The translations under genes and the position numbers were made by a program. A stretch of DNA of 64,000 bases, taken from NCBI RefSeq assembly GCF_028745505.1, contig NZ_JAQZZL010000001.1:558001-622000 (forward strand), given 5' to 3'. Below are positions 1 through 8,230 of this stretch, piece after piece. The notes under the pieces were generated by a model that saw nothing but the letters and a program-made list of their open reading frames with translations, did no database searches and had not been told where the DNA came from. The stretch is from Lentisphaera marina. GTDB taxonomy: Bacteria > Verrucomicrobiota > Lentisphaeria > Lentisphaerales > Lentisphaeraceae. Each line of letters begins with the position of its first letter. Within the stretch, counting starts at the first letter, position 1.

Positions 1-1
1 C

Positions 2-826
2 TCAACCATTGTTCAAATAACCGTTAAAAATCTTCTAATTGTATTTATTTTAGTTATTGCCACTTTTTATTGCTCAAGTGCCTTGCCCAATATTCTTAAA
101 GTTTTCATCCTCAATAAATTATCTTTCGATCAAGGTCAGAAATTCACCATCGTCACCATCCTTCAGTACCTAATTTTTACTGCGGGACTTTTTTATGCTT
201 TTGAAAAATTAGGCCTTAATTGGTCGGAGTTACAATGGTTGGTTGCTGCTCTTAGTGTTGGCTTAGGTTTTGGCCTCCAAGAAATTGTCGCTAATTTTGT
301 TTCGGGACTCATAGTCTTATTTGAACGTCCTTATCGTGTGGGAGATATCGTCACAGTAGGTCAAACCAGCGGAACTGTATCAAAGATTCAAATACGTGCG
401 ACAACTATACGTGATTGGGATAGGCGCGAGCTAATTATCCCTAACAAGAGCTTCATTACAGGAGAGTTCATAAATTGGTCTTTATCCGACTCAATTAGTC
501 GAGTGGTCATCGCCTTGTCCATTGCACTCGATTCGGATGTTCAACTTGTGCACAAAATCCTTAAAGATATTGGAGACCAACACGAAAATACTCTTGATGA
601 TCCGGCTCCTCAAGTTTTCATGACGAATATGTCTGTTGACGGCTTCGATTTTGACTTAAGAGTCTTTGTTCCTGCGAGTAAATACCGACTCAGTACTAAA
701 GATCAACTTCTGGCTAGCATCTATCAAAAATTCAATGAACATGGAATTAAGCTAGCTAAGCCCGGGTATTCCATTGAATTACAAGAGAACAATAACTCTT
801 CTCTCCCTATAGAAAAGCCCAGCTAG
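2..826 (+). CDS. MscS/MscK-type mechanosensitive channel, 5' end outside window
   Basis: Mechanosensitive channel of the MscS superfamily (KefA/MscK-like part), an inner-membrane pore that vents solutes on osmotic downshock. The reading frame is open from base 2, so the gene begins before the window; a TTG at 83 is only an internal codon in a membrane segment. Visible in order: two hydrophobic helices, the pore-lining helix with small residues (VAALSVGLGFGLQEIVANF), the beta-domain (ERPYRVGDIVTVG, then IIPNKSF), and a C-terminal alpha/beta domain. About 274 residues are seen. The extra upstream helix suggests a larger MscK/YbdG-like protein rather than minimal MscS. Family call firm; subtype uncertain. 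Confidence 0.9.
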   Translation, partial: STIVQITVKNLLIVFILVIATFYCSSALPNILKVFILNKLSFDQGQKFTIVTILQYLIFTAGLFYAFEKLGLNWSELQWLVAALSVGLGFGLQEIVANFVSGLIVLFERPYRVGDIVTVGQTSGTVSKIQIRATTIRDWDRRELIIPNKSFITGEFINWSLSDSISRVVIALSIALDSDVQLVHKILKDIGDQHENTLDDPAPQVFMTNMSVDGFDFDLRVFVPASKYRLSTKDQLLASIYQKFNEHGIKLAKPGYSIELQENNNSSLPIEKPS

Positions 827-840
827 TTCATCCATAAAAA

Positions 841-867
841 AGCCCTTAAGTCAAAAACTTAGGGGCT
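841..867. terminator. Hairpin downstream of MscS-type gene
   Basis: AGCCCTTAAGT pairs with ACTTAGGGGCT around a short A-rich loop, 15 bases after the channel stop codon and preceded by an A tract. It fits a Rho-independent terminator for the plus-strand gene, though the T tract after the stem is weak. Confidence 0.6.
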
Positions 868-876
868 TAAACTAAG

Positions 877-1047
877 TAAAGTTTCACGATTATCCACTCA
901 AGCGTGACAGCTTATTTATACGCCGTTCCTTCAAAAGGGTAAAACTTCTCAAATATAACTTTTATGGTTAAAACAATAGCCTAAGTTATGCTCAGTGCCT
1001 TTAGCACAATCAAATCACATCGTTAAGTGGATAATCGAATAAAGTTT
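877..1047. mobile_element. MITE-like element with inverted ends and 8-bp target duplication
   Basis: A 155-bp non-coding insert (885-1039) with 17-bp imperfect terminal inverted repeats (14 of 17 match; perfect core CGATTATCCACT at 887-898 and its complement at 1026-1037). It is flanked by identical 8-bp repeats TAAAGTTT at 877-884 and 1040-1047, as expected for a target-site duplication. No ORF lies inside. It sits in the short gap between two convergent genes. The parental transposase family is not identifiable from the ends alone, and no full-length relative is in the window. Confidence 0.6.
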
Positions 1048-1050
1048 TAA

Positions 1051-1686
1051 TTATTTATCTTCAGCGATGTCTTCTGTTTTTTCTGTATTTGGCTCATCCT
1101 CTACTTCACTCTCGGCACATTCAATTTCTTTGTCTTGATCACAGTTGTCCGAACAAGAATAACAGGCTTTATTTGCTTCTGCTTCAGCCACTGCAATGGC
1201 TTCAATGGTTTGTAAACTTTTCTCAAAAAGCTCTTTATAGTCTTCTGTTGTCGCACCAGTATTAAAAGCCATTTCATTGATACGGTAATTCAGTTCACGT
1301 GCCAAGCGTAAATAGCCAGGAGAAGGCTCATGACTCACTCCCTGAACATTATCACCTAAAGTTCTTAACACACTCGATAACTGTGCTGAAGGTTCTGCAA
1401 TAATCCAAAACTTACCACCGCGTTTGATAATATGAGGCCCATCATTTTTTTCGGGTAAACGTTGAACCTGACTCATTTCAATTTCATCATCTAAAACAAC
1501 TGGTTCAGAGTTGATCACTTCTTGAGTCTCTGCTTTTTCTTGAGCGTCATCACTGGCTTGTGATTCTTCTACAATTACAGGACTTGCCTCTTCTACATTT
1601 GTTTCTTCATCTCCGCCAAACATTCCACATGAAGCCATGAAAAAAACAGAACTACTTAAACAGATTTTTCTTATTACTTGTTGCAT
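1051..1686 (-). CDS. Putative lipoprotein with cysteine-rich acidic tail
   Basis: 211 aa. The N terminus has a basic start, a hydrophobic stretch and a lipobox-like FFMASC, so it is probably a lipoprotein anchored at Cys20. A long acidic linker (Glu/Asp/Ser rich, about residues 24-75) follows, then a conserved-looking globular part (about 85-170: GGKFWIIAEPSAQL, helical after). The C-terminal 45 residues are acidic and contain five cysteines (ACYSCSDNCD... and EIEC). I do not recognise the family and infer only an envelope location. It is monocistronic, and its upstream neighbour on the same strand ends at a terminator. Confidence 0.75.
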   Translation of the reverse strand: MQQVIRKICLSSSVFFMASCGMFGGDEETNVEEASPVIVEESQASDDAQEKAETQEVINSEPVVLDDEIEMSQVQRLPEKNDGPHIIKRGGKFWIIAEPSAQLSSVLRTLGDNVQGVSHEPSPGYLRLARELNYRINEMAFNTGATTEDYKELFEKSLQTIEAIAVAEAEANKACYSCSDNCDQDKEIECAESEVEDEPNTEKTEDIAEDK

Positions 1687-1784
1687 TTTTTACCTCTTAT
1701 TATTTAATCAGATTTAGAGTAATTAAATATAGTTTTTGAAAAATTTATTAGAAACTTAAATTTAATTTTAAGCTAAATAAGCAC

Positions 1785-1814
1785 AAAAAAGCCCTCTATA
1801 CAGAGAGCTTTTTT
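1785..1814. terminator. Bidirectional terminator between sulfatase operon and lipoprotein gene
   Basis: A-tract, stem AAGC(C)CTCT, loop ATAC, AGAG(A)GCTT and T-tract: a symmetric hairpin 16 bases past the stop of the downstream sulfatase on the minus strand. Confidence 0.8.
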
Positions 1815-1830
1815 GAAAAACTTAAACGTT

Positions 1831-3522
1831 TTATTTTTTAGGTGCCATCATGGATACTTTAAATAGCTGCAGCATCTTTTTTGTTTCAGGACGTAAGTTG
1901 TGAATTCCTTCATAAGGAATACCATAAGTCGGCTTGTTATCAGGGTACTTCATCTTGCGCATCATGTGACGTTTTGCGATATTCGCAAACTGACCCCCAG
2001 CCCAAGGACCATATTGGATAGAGTCAATCGGACGTTCCTCTCTTGAGTCACGGTAGAGGTCGAAGATTTTAGCCGCGATTGGATTCTCTCCTGGAGGGGG
2101 TAAATGCATTTTATATTTATTCTTAACGATAGATTTTAATGCAATCCCTTCGTAAACAAATACATAATCGCGGCGACCATGAGTTTCGCCTAAGAGCAAT
2201 ACACCACTTTGATCAAAACCATCGATAATGCGATCGCGAGGAATGGCTTTTTCAGCACCTGCTAAACGCGCCAAAGTTGTGTACAAGTCAGAGACGTGAA
2301 ACATATCTTGTGCACGTGAGCCTGGCTCTATAACACCTTTCCAACGCATGTATGCATTCACACGTACGCCACCTTCTAAATGATCAGCTTTACCACCACG
2401 GTAAATACGGTCATTTTGTCCAGAAGGTCCCGCGTATTGCATGAAAGGACCATTGTCGCCCATGACGATAACAAGTGTATTTTCTGCCAAGCCAAGCTTA
2501 TCAATTTCATTAACAATATCGCCAATCCATTGATCACATTCAACAATTGTTTCGGCTACAGTACCACCATTTAAGGTTTTAAATTCTCTATTTTCTCTAA
2601 CGAAAGATAAAGGGAATAAAGGCCAGTAATTGAGGAAGAATGGCTTGTCTTGCTTAGCTAAACGACGCAATTCCTTAATTGTGTTGGCTTGGTAACGCTC
2701 ATTCATGGCGCGGTATTTCGCCTGACTCCACTGCTCACCCGCTTTAAGGTCCACTTCGTGAAGTTTGCCATCTTTACCTTGCTCAACCCCCGTAACCATA
2801 TCGGAGGGGTCAGCCACAAAGCTACTATCTAAAGTAAAAGTTTGTGCCGCGCCATTGTGCTGAACACCTGTAATAATATGCTGGCGCTCACTATCTTTGT
2901 GCATAATTGCCAACTGACCCTGTTGGTGAATCGGGAACTCCGCATGTTCAAAACCTTGATTATTAGCATAAGATTGTTCAAGCTCACCAAGGTGCCATTT
3001 ACCAACATGTGAAGTTGTATAACCTGCTTTCAATAAAAGCTCTGGAAGTAAAACTTCATCACCGGAAAGACCTTCACCTGAGATGGTTGCCTTAGCTTCC
3101 ACCATACCTGTTCTCACTGGATGACGACCAGTCATCATCGCCACTCGAGTTGGAGTGCAAGACGGTTCGGTGTACATACGCTGAAGACTCAGACCTTCCG
3201 TAGCAAACTTGGAAATATGGGGTGTGCTATAGCCACGAACCACGTCCATATCAGGCATGCCTATTTCACCGAAGCCAAGGTCATCGAGAAGGATGTAGAC
3301 AATATTGGGTGCCTTACCGCCATTTTTTTTCATGAAGGTTTCGAGTTTTTTCTCAATCTTCATGTCATCTTTGGCCCACTTCTCAGCATTTTGTGCTTCA
3401 AGTAAATAATATTCCGCATCGCGAACAATCGGCTCTTCTGCCTGTACGTTTGTACTTGTTGCAAAGATGGCGGAACAAGCCATCAAAGCAAACTTTCCAG
3501 CTTTTGTAAATTTCATCATCAC
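1831..3522 (-). CDS. Secreted sulfatase, Cys-type (S1 family), downstream tandem copy
   Basis: Type I sulfatase: hydrolyses sulfate esters, probably of a marine polysaccharide or glycoside (substrate not predictable here). 563 aa with a signal peptide ending near NVQA-EE. Metal-binding Asp pair in VYILLDDLGFGE (residues 75-86); catalytic formylglycine motif C122-T-P-T-R with downstream GRHPVRTG; HVGKWHLG and VMGDNGP motifs complete the active site. Cys at the catalytic position means activation by a formylglycine-generating enzyme. Three ATGs in a row open the gene; AGGAG lies 2, 5 and 8 bases from them, favouring the second or third. It lies 18 bases downstream of a clear paralogue, so it arose by tandem duplication and is co-transcribed. 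Confidence 0.93.
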   Translation of the reverse strand: MMMKFTKAGKFALMACSAIFATSTNVQAEEPIVRDAEYYLLEAQNAEKWAKDDMKIEKKLETFMKKNGGKAPNIVYILLDDLGFGEIGMPDMDVVRGYSTPHISKFATEGLSLQRMYTEPSCTPTRVAMMTGRHPVRTGMVEAKATISGEGLSGDEVLLPELLLKAGYTTSHVGKWHLGELEQSYANNQGFEHAEFPIHQQGQLAIMHKDSERQHIITGVQHNGAAQTFTLDSSFVADPSDMVTGVEQGKDGKLHEVDLKAGEQWSQAKYRAMNERYQANTIKELRRLAKQDKPFFLNYWPLFPLSFVRENREFKTLNGGTVAETIVECDQWIGDIVNEIDKLGLAENTLVIVMGDNGPFMQYAGPSGQNDRIYRGGKADHLEGGVRVNAYMRWKGVIEPGSRAQDMFHVSDLYTTLARLAGAEKAIPRDRIIDGFDQSGVLLLGETHGRRDYVFVYEGIALKSIVKNKYKMHLPPPGENPIAAKIFDLYRDSREERPIDSIQYGPWAGGQFANIAKRHMMRKMKYPDNKPTYGIPYEGIHNLRPETKKMLQLFKVSMMAPKK

Positions 3523-3540
3523 TCCTAGTTTGATTTAAAA

Positions 3541-5226
3541 TTATTTCTTAGCTTTTGGTGGCATTTTTGGCTGCCAAGAAGCAAATGTCGCAGCAGTCTC
3601 TTTACTCTCGGGACGTAAGTTCGCAATACCTGAATAAGGAACACCTTTGCCGAGTGGTCTATGGGGGTACTGCATTATTTTAATCATGTGACGTTTTGCC
3701 ATATCCTGGAAACTAGCTCCTGACCATAATGGAATGCCCACATGTGGGTTTTCTTCTCTTGGATCACGCAAGACATTGTAAGTATTTGCGGCTGCACCAG
3801 GAACGCCTGGAGGTGGCAAATGCATTTTAAATTCTTGCTTAACGATTGAACGTAAAACTTCATTTTCGTAAATGTAAACGTAATCGCGACGGCCGTGGTG
3901 ATTACCATTTAAAAGCAAAGCTGTTTGGTCAACACCATCAATAACGCGGTCACGGGGAATGTACTTTTTGGCATTTGCGACTCTCGCAAAAGTTGTGTAC
4001 AAGTCGGAAACATGAACGATGTCACCAGCCTCACTCCCCGCTTTGATTCCTGCAGGCCAACGAACAAAAGCATCCACACGCACACCGCCTTCGAGGTGAT
4101 CGGTTTTTCCGCCGCGATAAATCAATTGACTCAAGCCAGACATGGTTGATGAGTAATGACGCATAATACCATTATCTGCCATGAAGACAATCATGGTGTT
4201 ATCAGCAATACCTAAATCATCAACTTTCTTAGTAATTTCGCCAAACCACACATCAATTTGCTGAAGCTTCTCAGCCATGGTTCCACCATTGCGAGATTTT
4301 GCTTGGCCATCGTGAGTGAAGTTTAAAGGCCATAGGGGCCAGTATTGAAAAAAGAAAGGTTTATCTTTTTTAGCGAGGGAATCGATCTGTTCAAGTGCTT
4401 GACGCTGGTAACGGTGATTCATTTTGATGTAGTGAGCCTGAGTCCATTGCTCACCAGCTTTGAGGTCAACTTCATAAGCCTGTCCACCACGTTTAGCTTC
4501 TACGCCAGTAACTAAACCGCTAGGACGAAACTTTTTGTCGAGTTCATATTCATTGGATTGTGTACTGCGATCGTAACCAAATAAGTTATTTGCACGTGCC
4601 GAATCTGGGCTCATCAAAGCTAATTGAACTTGTTGGTGTAAAGGGAAAGCCGCGTAATCAAAGCCTTGATTATGTGGATAGGCTTCTTCAATATCTCCCA
4701 TGTGCCATTTACCCACGTGAGACGTATTATAACCCGCCGACTTTAGAACTTCGGCAATCGTGACTTCAGAGGTTCCTAAGCCTTCGCCTACTAGCGCTAC
4801 TTTCACTTCCTTGAGGCCTGAACGAACTGGATGACGTCCCGTCATGAAAGCTGTTCGGGTTGGTGTGCATGAAGGTTCTGTATACATGCGGTGAAGGGTC
4901 ATGCCCTGCTTGGCGAATTTATTAATGTTGGGAGTATCGATACCCGTCACAAAATTCATTGCACGGTTGCCCATCAGGCCATAGCTCACATCATCGATGA
5001 GCACATAAATAATATTGGGACTCTTACCCTTATTCGATTTCCGAATTTGATCCAGTTTATTGTCAAGTTGGATATCTTCTTTATCCCATTTTTCGCCGTA
5101 TTGCATACGTAGAAAATCGTACTCACCATCGTAAACCAAGGCATCTTCTGCACTCAAGCTATTAGCACAAGCTAAGGCTCCTAAGCCCAGTACTAAATGT
5201 TTGAATTTTTTATAAGTTTTTTTCAT
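3541..5226 (-). CDS. Secreted sulfatase, Cys-type (S1 family), upstream tandem copy
   Basis: 561 aa paralogue of the following sulfatase, with the same architecture: N-terminal hydrophobic signal (LVLGLGALACANSLSAED), metal site IDDVSYG, formylglycine motif C120-T-P-T-R then GRHPVRSG, HVGKWHMG and MADNGI. The two share long collinear blocks (MYTEPSCTPTR; DLKAGEQW; GGVRVxAFVRW; KMHLPPPG), so they are recent duplicates that may have split substrate range. First gene of the pair; its upstream region is interrupted 63 bases before the ATG by an IS1380-family element, which may have separated it from its native promoter. No porin-type gene is in the same operon. Confidence 0.93.
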   Translation of the reverse strand: MKKTYKKFKHLVLGLGALACANSLSAEDALVYDGEYDFLRMQYGEKWDKEDIQLDNKLDQIRKSNKGKSPNIIYVLIDDVSYGLMGNRAMNFVTGIDTPNINKFAKQGMTLHRMYTEPSCTPTRTAFMTGRHPVRSGLKEVKVALVGEGLGTSEVTIAEVLKSAGYNTSHVGKWHMGDIEEAYPHNQGFDYAAFPLHQQVQLALMSPDSARANNLFGYDRSTQSNEYELDKKFRPSGLVTGVEAKRGGQAYEVDLKAGEQWTQAHYIKMNHRYQRQALEQIDSLAKKDKPFFFQYWPLWPLNFTHDGQAKSRNGGTMAEKLQQIDVWFGEITKKVDDLGIADNTMIVFMADNGIMRHYSSTMSGLSQLIYRGGKTDHLEGGVRVDAFVRWPAGIKAGSEAGDIVHVSDLYTTFARVANAKKYIPRDRVIDGVDQTALLLNGNHHGRRDYVYIYENEVLRSIVKQEFKMHLPPPGVPGAAANTYNVLRDPREENPHVGIPLWSGASFQDMAKRHMIKIMQYPHRPLGKGVPYSGIANLRPESKETAATFASWQPKMPPKAKK

Positions 5227-5288
5227 GTCTTTATCTAAGTCCTATCTTCATTTTTCACTGCTTGTTAATTTTTTTAATTAATGAACAA

Positions 5289-7086
5289 ATTAACCTAAAA
5301 AAAGCAGTTCATGGCTCGCAGGATCTATAACTCCTTGAATAATATGCCAATAGAACATTCAATAAAATCACCTTTTAGGTGAATGAAAAAATGCGATATT
5401 TGTCTGACAAAAATTAATCTCAAAAGGAGTTTAAATGACAAATATCGCACCCCAGTTAAATTCAATTGAAACGAGCGAAATTCAAGTGCTCGAAGAAGTA
5501 AAAGTGAGTGCCATGTGTGGAATCACCAAAGTTGAATGGGATAATGAAAAGCCAGTGACACCTGTAGGACAATTAGTCTTTTTTTCACAATATCTTAAGT
5601 GTAGTGAACTCTTTCGAAATTGGGTGACCAGCGCTCCGCTATCTTACACAAGTAATAATGCTCCCGCACCTAAAGATATTTTAGGAACAGTGCTGTTATC
5701 CGTGCTTCTTGGACATAAGCGATATTGTAATGTTGAACAAATTTTTGGAGATGAAGTGAGTGCAAAAGTTTTGGGAATCAATAAGATATGCAGCGATGAT
5801 TCGACAAGACGTGGGATCAAAAGGCTGGATGAAACTGATGCACTTGAATGGTTAAATAATTGCTTGAAGCATAGTTGGGAACCCATGTTAGAGAGGGCTT
5901 GGATACTCGATATAGACAGTACGGTAAAACCAGTTTTTGGTAAACAAGAAGGGAGTGCAGTTGGTTATAATCCGAGTCGTCCAGGTCGACCAAGTTTTAG
6001 TTTTCATAGCTATTTTATTGCCAATACTCGAATAACTCTAGGCGTGGAAGTACACCCAGGGAATGAACATGCTGGTAGCCATGCTCTACCAGGGTTGTTT
6101 CAATTTATCGATCAACTCTCAATTGATCAACGGCCCAATTTCATTCGAGGAGATGTTTCCTATGGTAGTGAGTCCATGATACTTCAATGTGAAGCGAGGC
6201 AGCAGCCATATCTTTTCAAGATCAAAAAAAGCCCGAAAGTGAAAAGCCTTATCAAGTCCCTTGAAAGTTCAAATCCTGAATGGAAGAATGCAGGTCAAGG
6301 CTGGCAAGGTCATGTAACAGAACTGCAGCTAAGTGGCTGGAGTTGTAAGAGAAAGGTTTTGATTTTACGCCGACAACATAAAGAAAAACTTCCTACAGAA
6401 GTAAAAAAACTCACAAAAAATACTACGCAAGACCAAGTGCTATTTCCTGAGATGTTTAACAAAAATCTGCCTAAATGGGAGTATGCACCTCTCGTAACAG
6501 ATCTAGAAGATTCAGTTATGGCCATTGCGCAACACTATCGAGACCGCGGCGATTGTGAAAACAATTATGACGAATTCAAAAACCAATGGGGCTGGGGAGG
6601 TTTTACCAGTAAAGATCTTAGTAGCACAAAAATAATGGCTTCCATTGTTGCTCTAGTTTCCAATTGGTGGAACATATATTCAAGGTTGATTATACCTCAA
6701 AAGCATGCCGAAGCTATCACTAGTCGACCTCTACTCTTAGATGCTGTCGGGGTTATGATTCGTGGCAAAAGGGAACGACGAATAAGGTTATCAACTAATA
6801 ATAAGGCCGCTAAAAAAATCGCCTTAGCGACTCAAAATCTAGTTCATTTCTTAAACCGTGTAACTGCGGAGCAGTTCGAACCCCTAGAGCGCTTGAAAGC
6901 AATAATCAGGCAGGCTTTTATCACTTTTGAAATAGCTGAGTCGCTATCACCTCCAAGATTATTAGAATAAAGACTTCGACCTTCTAAAATCTCATTATAC
7001 AGACACTATTTTGACAACCTTATCTTCATTCTGATTGAGGTTGAGGCGACCCTCTGCTCAAGTTCAACTGCTTTTTTTAGGATTAA
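5289..7086. mobile_element. Complete IS1380-family insertion sequence with 5-bp target duplication
   Basis: The element runs 5294-7081 (1788 bp). Its ends are perfect 16-bp inverted repeats: CCTAAAAAAAGCAGTT at 5294-5309 and the complement at 7066-7081. The target duplication ATTAA is at 5289-5293 and 7082-7086. IS1380-family ends characteristically start CCT and make 4-5 bp duplications. One intact transposase fills the middle. The intact coding frame and perfect ends suggest a recent, possibly active copy. It lies between divergent genes, 63 bases upstream of the tandem sulfatases. Confidence 0.93.
5435..6970 (+). CDS. IS1380-family transposase
   Basis: 511-aa DDE transposase. Recognisable IS1380 signatures: the first acidic residue in WILDIDSTVKPVFGKQEG, then GYNPSRPGRPS, LGVEVHPGNEHAG, the second Asp in FIRGDVSYGSE, and the family hallmark YRDRGDCENNYDEFKNQWGW carrying the catalytic Glu. 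The start ATG has AAAAGGAG 8 bases upstream. Length is typical and no frameshift is seen. It catalyses excision and insertion of the surrounding element. Confidence 0.95.
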   Translation: MTNIAPQLNSIETSEIQVLEEVKVSAMCGITKVEWDNEKPVTPVGQLVFFSQYLKCSELFRNWVTSAPLSYTSNNAPAPKDILGTVLLSVLLGHKRYCNVEQIFGDEVSAKVLGINKICSDDSTRRGIKRLDETDALEWLNNCLKHSWEPMLERAWILDIDSTVKPVFGKQEGSAVGYNPSRPGRPSFSFHSYFIANTRITLGVEVHPGNEHAGSHALPGLFQFIDQLSIDQRPNFIRGDVSYGSESMILQCEARQQPYLFKIKKSPKVKSLIKSLESSNPEWKNAGQGWQGHVTELQLSGWSCKRKVLILRRQHKEKLPTEVKKLTKNTTQDQVLFPEMFNKNLPKWEYAPLVTDLEDSVMAIAQHYRDRGDCENNYDEFKNQWGWGGFTSKDLSSTKIMASIVALVSNWWNIYSRLIIPQKHAEAITSRPLLLDAVGVMIRGKRERRIRLSTNNKAAKKIALATQNLVHFLNRVTAEQFEPLERLKAIIRQAFITFEIAESLSPPRLLE

Positions 7087-7127
7087 ATATTGATCCCCTG
7101 TGGGGCATAACAAAAAATTATGCTGTT

Positions 7128-7141
7128 CAATTTGCGCAATT
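7128..7141. promoter_or_regulatory. Near-palindrome CAATTTGCGCAATT, shared with 14220-14233
   Basis: The 14-mer CAATTTGCGCAATT lies about 120 bases before the -35 of the putative outer-membrane gene at 7339. The same 14 bases occur in the other orientation at 14220-14233, between the AraC regulator and a homologous outer-membrane gene. The core is nearly palindromic (AATT-GCGC-AATT), which suits a dimeric regulator. Operator function is inference. Confidence 0.35.
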
Positions 7142-7261
7142 CATGCCTTTTTTAAGCAGAATTTAATTTATTTAACGTAAATCATGAAAGTCCCTACTAC
7201 TAAAGTGAAATTCTACTTCACTTTGGTAAAATGATGGGTGCAACAAGTTCACTCAACTTAA

Positions 7262-7290
7262 TTGACACTTTGAACTAGAGTACTTAACTT
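7262..7290 (+). promoter_or_regulatory. Sigma-70-type promoter for gene at 7339
   Basis: A perfect -35 TTGACA (7262-7267), a 17-base spacer and a -10 TAACTT (7285-7290). Transcription would begin near 7297, giving about 40 bases of leader before the GGAG ribosome site at 7325-7328. This supports a translation start near 7339 rather than at the GTG at 7378. Confidence 0.55.
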
Positions 7291-7338
7291 ATGAGTAGAT
7301 TTCTTTTTTAACCCTAAGGTGCATGGAGTAAAGTAACT

Positions 7339-8208
7339 ATCAAAAAATTATTATATATCTTACTCTTTTGTTCCCTTGTGATAGAAGCTCAAGAGGAAGA
7401 AAAAAACGATAGTTTTCTAGAAGGTATTTATAGAGATCTCAATATTTTTGACCGCTTAGAAGATGAATCGCGCCCGCAAATGATTAATCCGCGCGAAGCT
7501 GAGAACCCCTTCACTCATCTGGTCAATTTCCCCATTCAGTTTAATACACATCGAAATACGGGACAAAAAAATGAAATGATGAACGTGCTCAATATCAAGC
7601 CCCAAATTCCGTTCATTTTAAACGACGATTGGTATGTACTAACTAAGACAGATATTCCCATCACAACTCGTGGGACAGAAAATCGTGATCATGGTTTGGG
7701 AGATATCGTATTTACAACTTGGTTTTCCCCCATAAATGATAAGCATTGGGCTTGGGGAGCAGGCCCCTCCATCATTTTCCCCACAGCAACGGATACTAGC
7801 CTAGGATCTGATAAATGGTCAGCAGGCCCCTCCTTCGCATTTGGTTATATCGATGATACTTGGTTTGTAGGGAGTTCTTTTACTAACTTTTGGTCACTAG
7901 GCGGAGAAGGCGATAGAGAGGTTAATTTTACAAATATTCAGCCAGTTATCAGCTATAAACTCAACCCAAAATACTACCTAGTGAGTTCTCCCCTCATCAC
8001 TTCTAACTGGCGCTTAGATGGAGAAACCTGGACGGTCCCATTAGGTGGTGGCCTTGGCCGGATGTTTAAATTTGATCGTCATGTTGTCAGCCTACAATTT
8101 CAAAGCTTCTATAATGTCATTCATCCCGACCACGAGGCCGAATGGAGCACTCGCTTCCAACTCCAGTACTTCTTCCCCAAAAAGCGTAAAGCCTTCTTCG
8201 AAAAGTAA
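7339..8208 (+). CDS. Putative outer-membrane/secreted protein ('neuromedin U'-type annotation), possible ATC start
   Basis: A homologue of the protein at 14309, often annotated in bacteria as 'neuromedin U' or 'transporter'; function unknown, probably a beta-barrel. Shared blocks: NPFTHLVNFPIQFNT, GLGDIVFTTWF, WAWGAGPSIIFPTATD and VPLGGGLGRMF. The first standard start is GTG 7378, but the frame stays open upstream and encodes a good signal peptide (IKKLLYILLFCSLVIEA) beginning at ATC 7339, with GGAG ten bases before it. The paralogue begins TTG-AAA-AAA-TTA at the matching spot. So either ATC initiates, or the start codon mutated and the gene is impaired. With ATC, 289 aa. It was divergent from the sulfatases before the IS insertion. 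Confidence 0.7.
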   Translation: MKKLLYILLFCSLVIEAQEEEKNDSFLEGIYRDLNIFDRLEDESRPQMINPREAENPFTHLVNFPIQFNTHRNTGQKNEMMNVLNIKPQIPFILNDDWYVLTKTDIPITTRGTENRDHGLGDIVFTTWFSPINDKHWAWGAGPSIIFPTATDTSLGSDKWSAGPSFAFGYIDDTWFVGSSFTNFWSLGGEGDREVNFTNIQPVISYKLNPKYYLVSSPLITSNWRLDGETWTVPLGGGLGRMFKFDRHVVSLQFQSFYNVIHPDHEAEWSTRFQLQYFFPKKRKAFFEK

Positions 8209-8230
8209 TTTAGTGATGTTAATTAATTTC

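Noticed and set aside
2380-5112. Several 60-95 codon frames antisense to the two sulfatases
   Set aside because: Shadow frames at matching places in both paralogues; no starts with ribosome sites and no family features.
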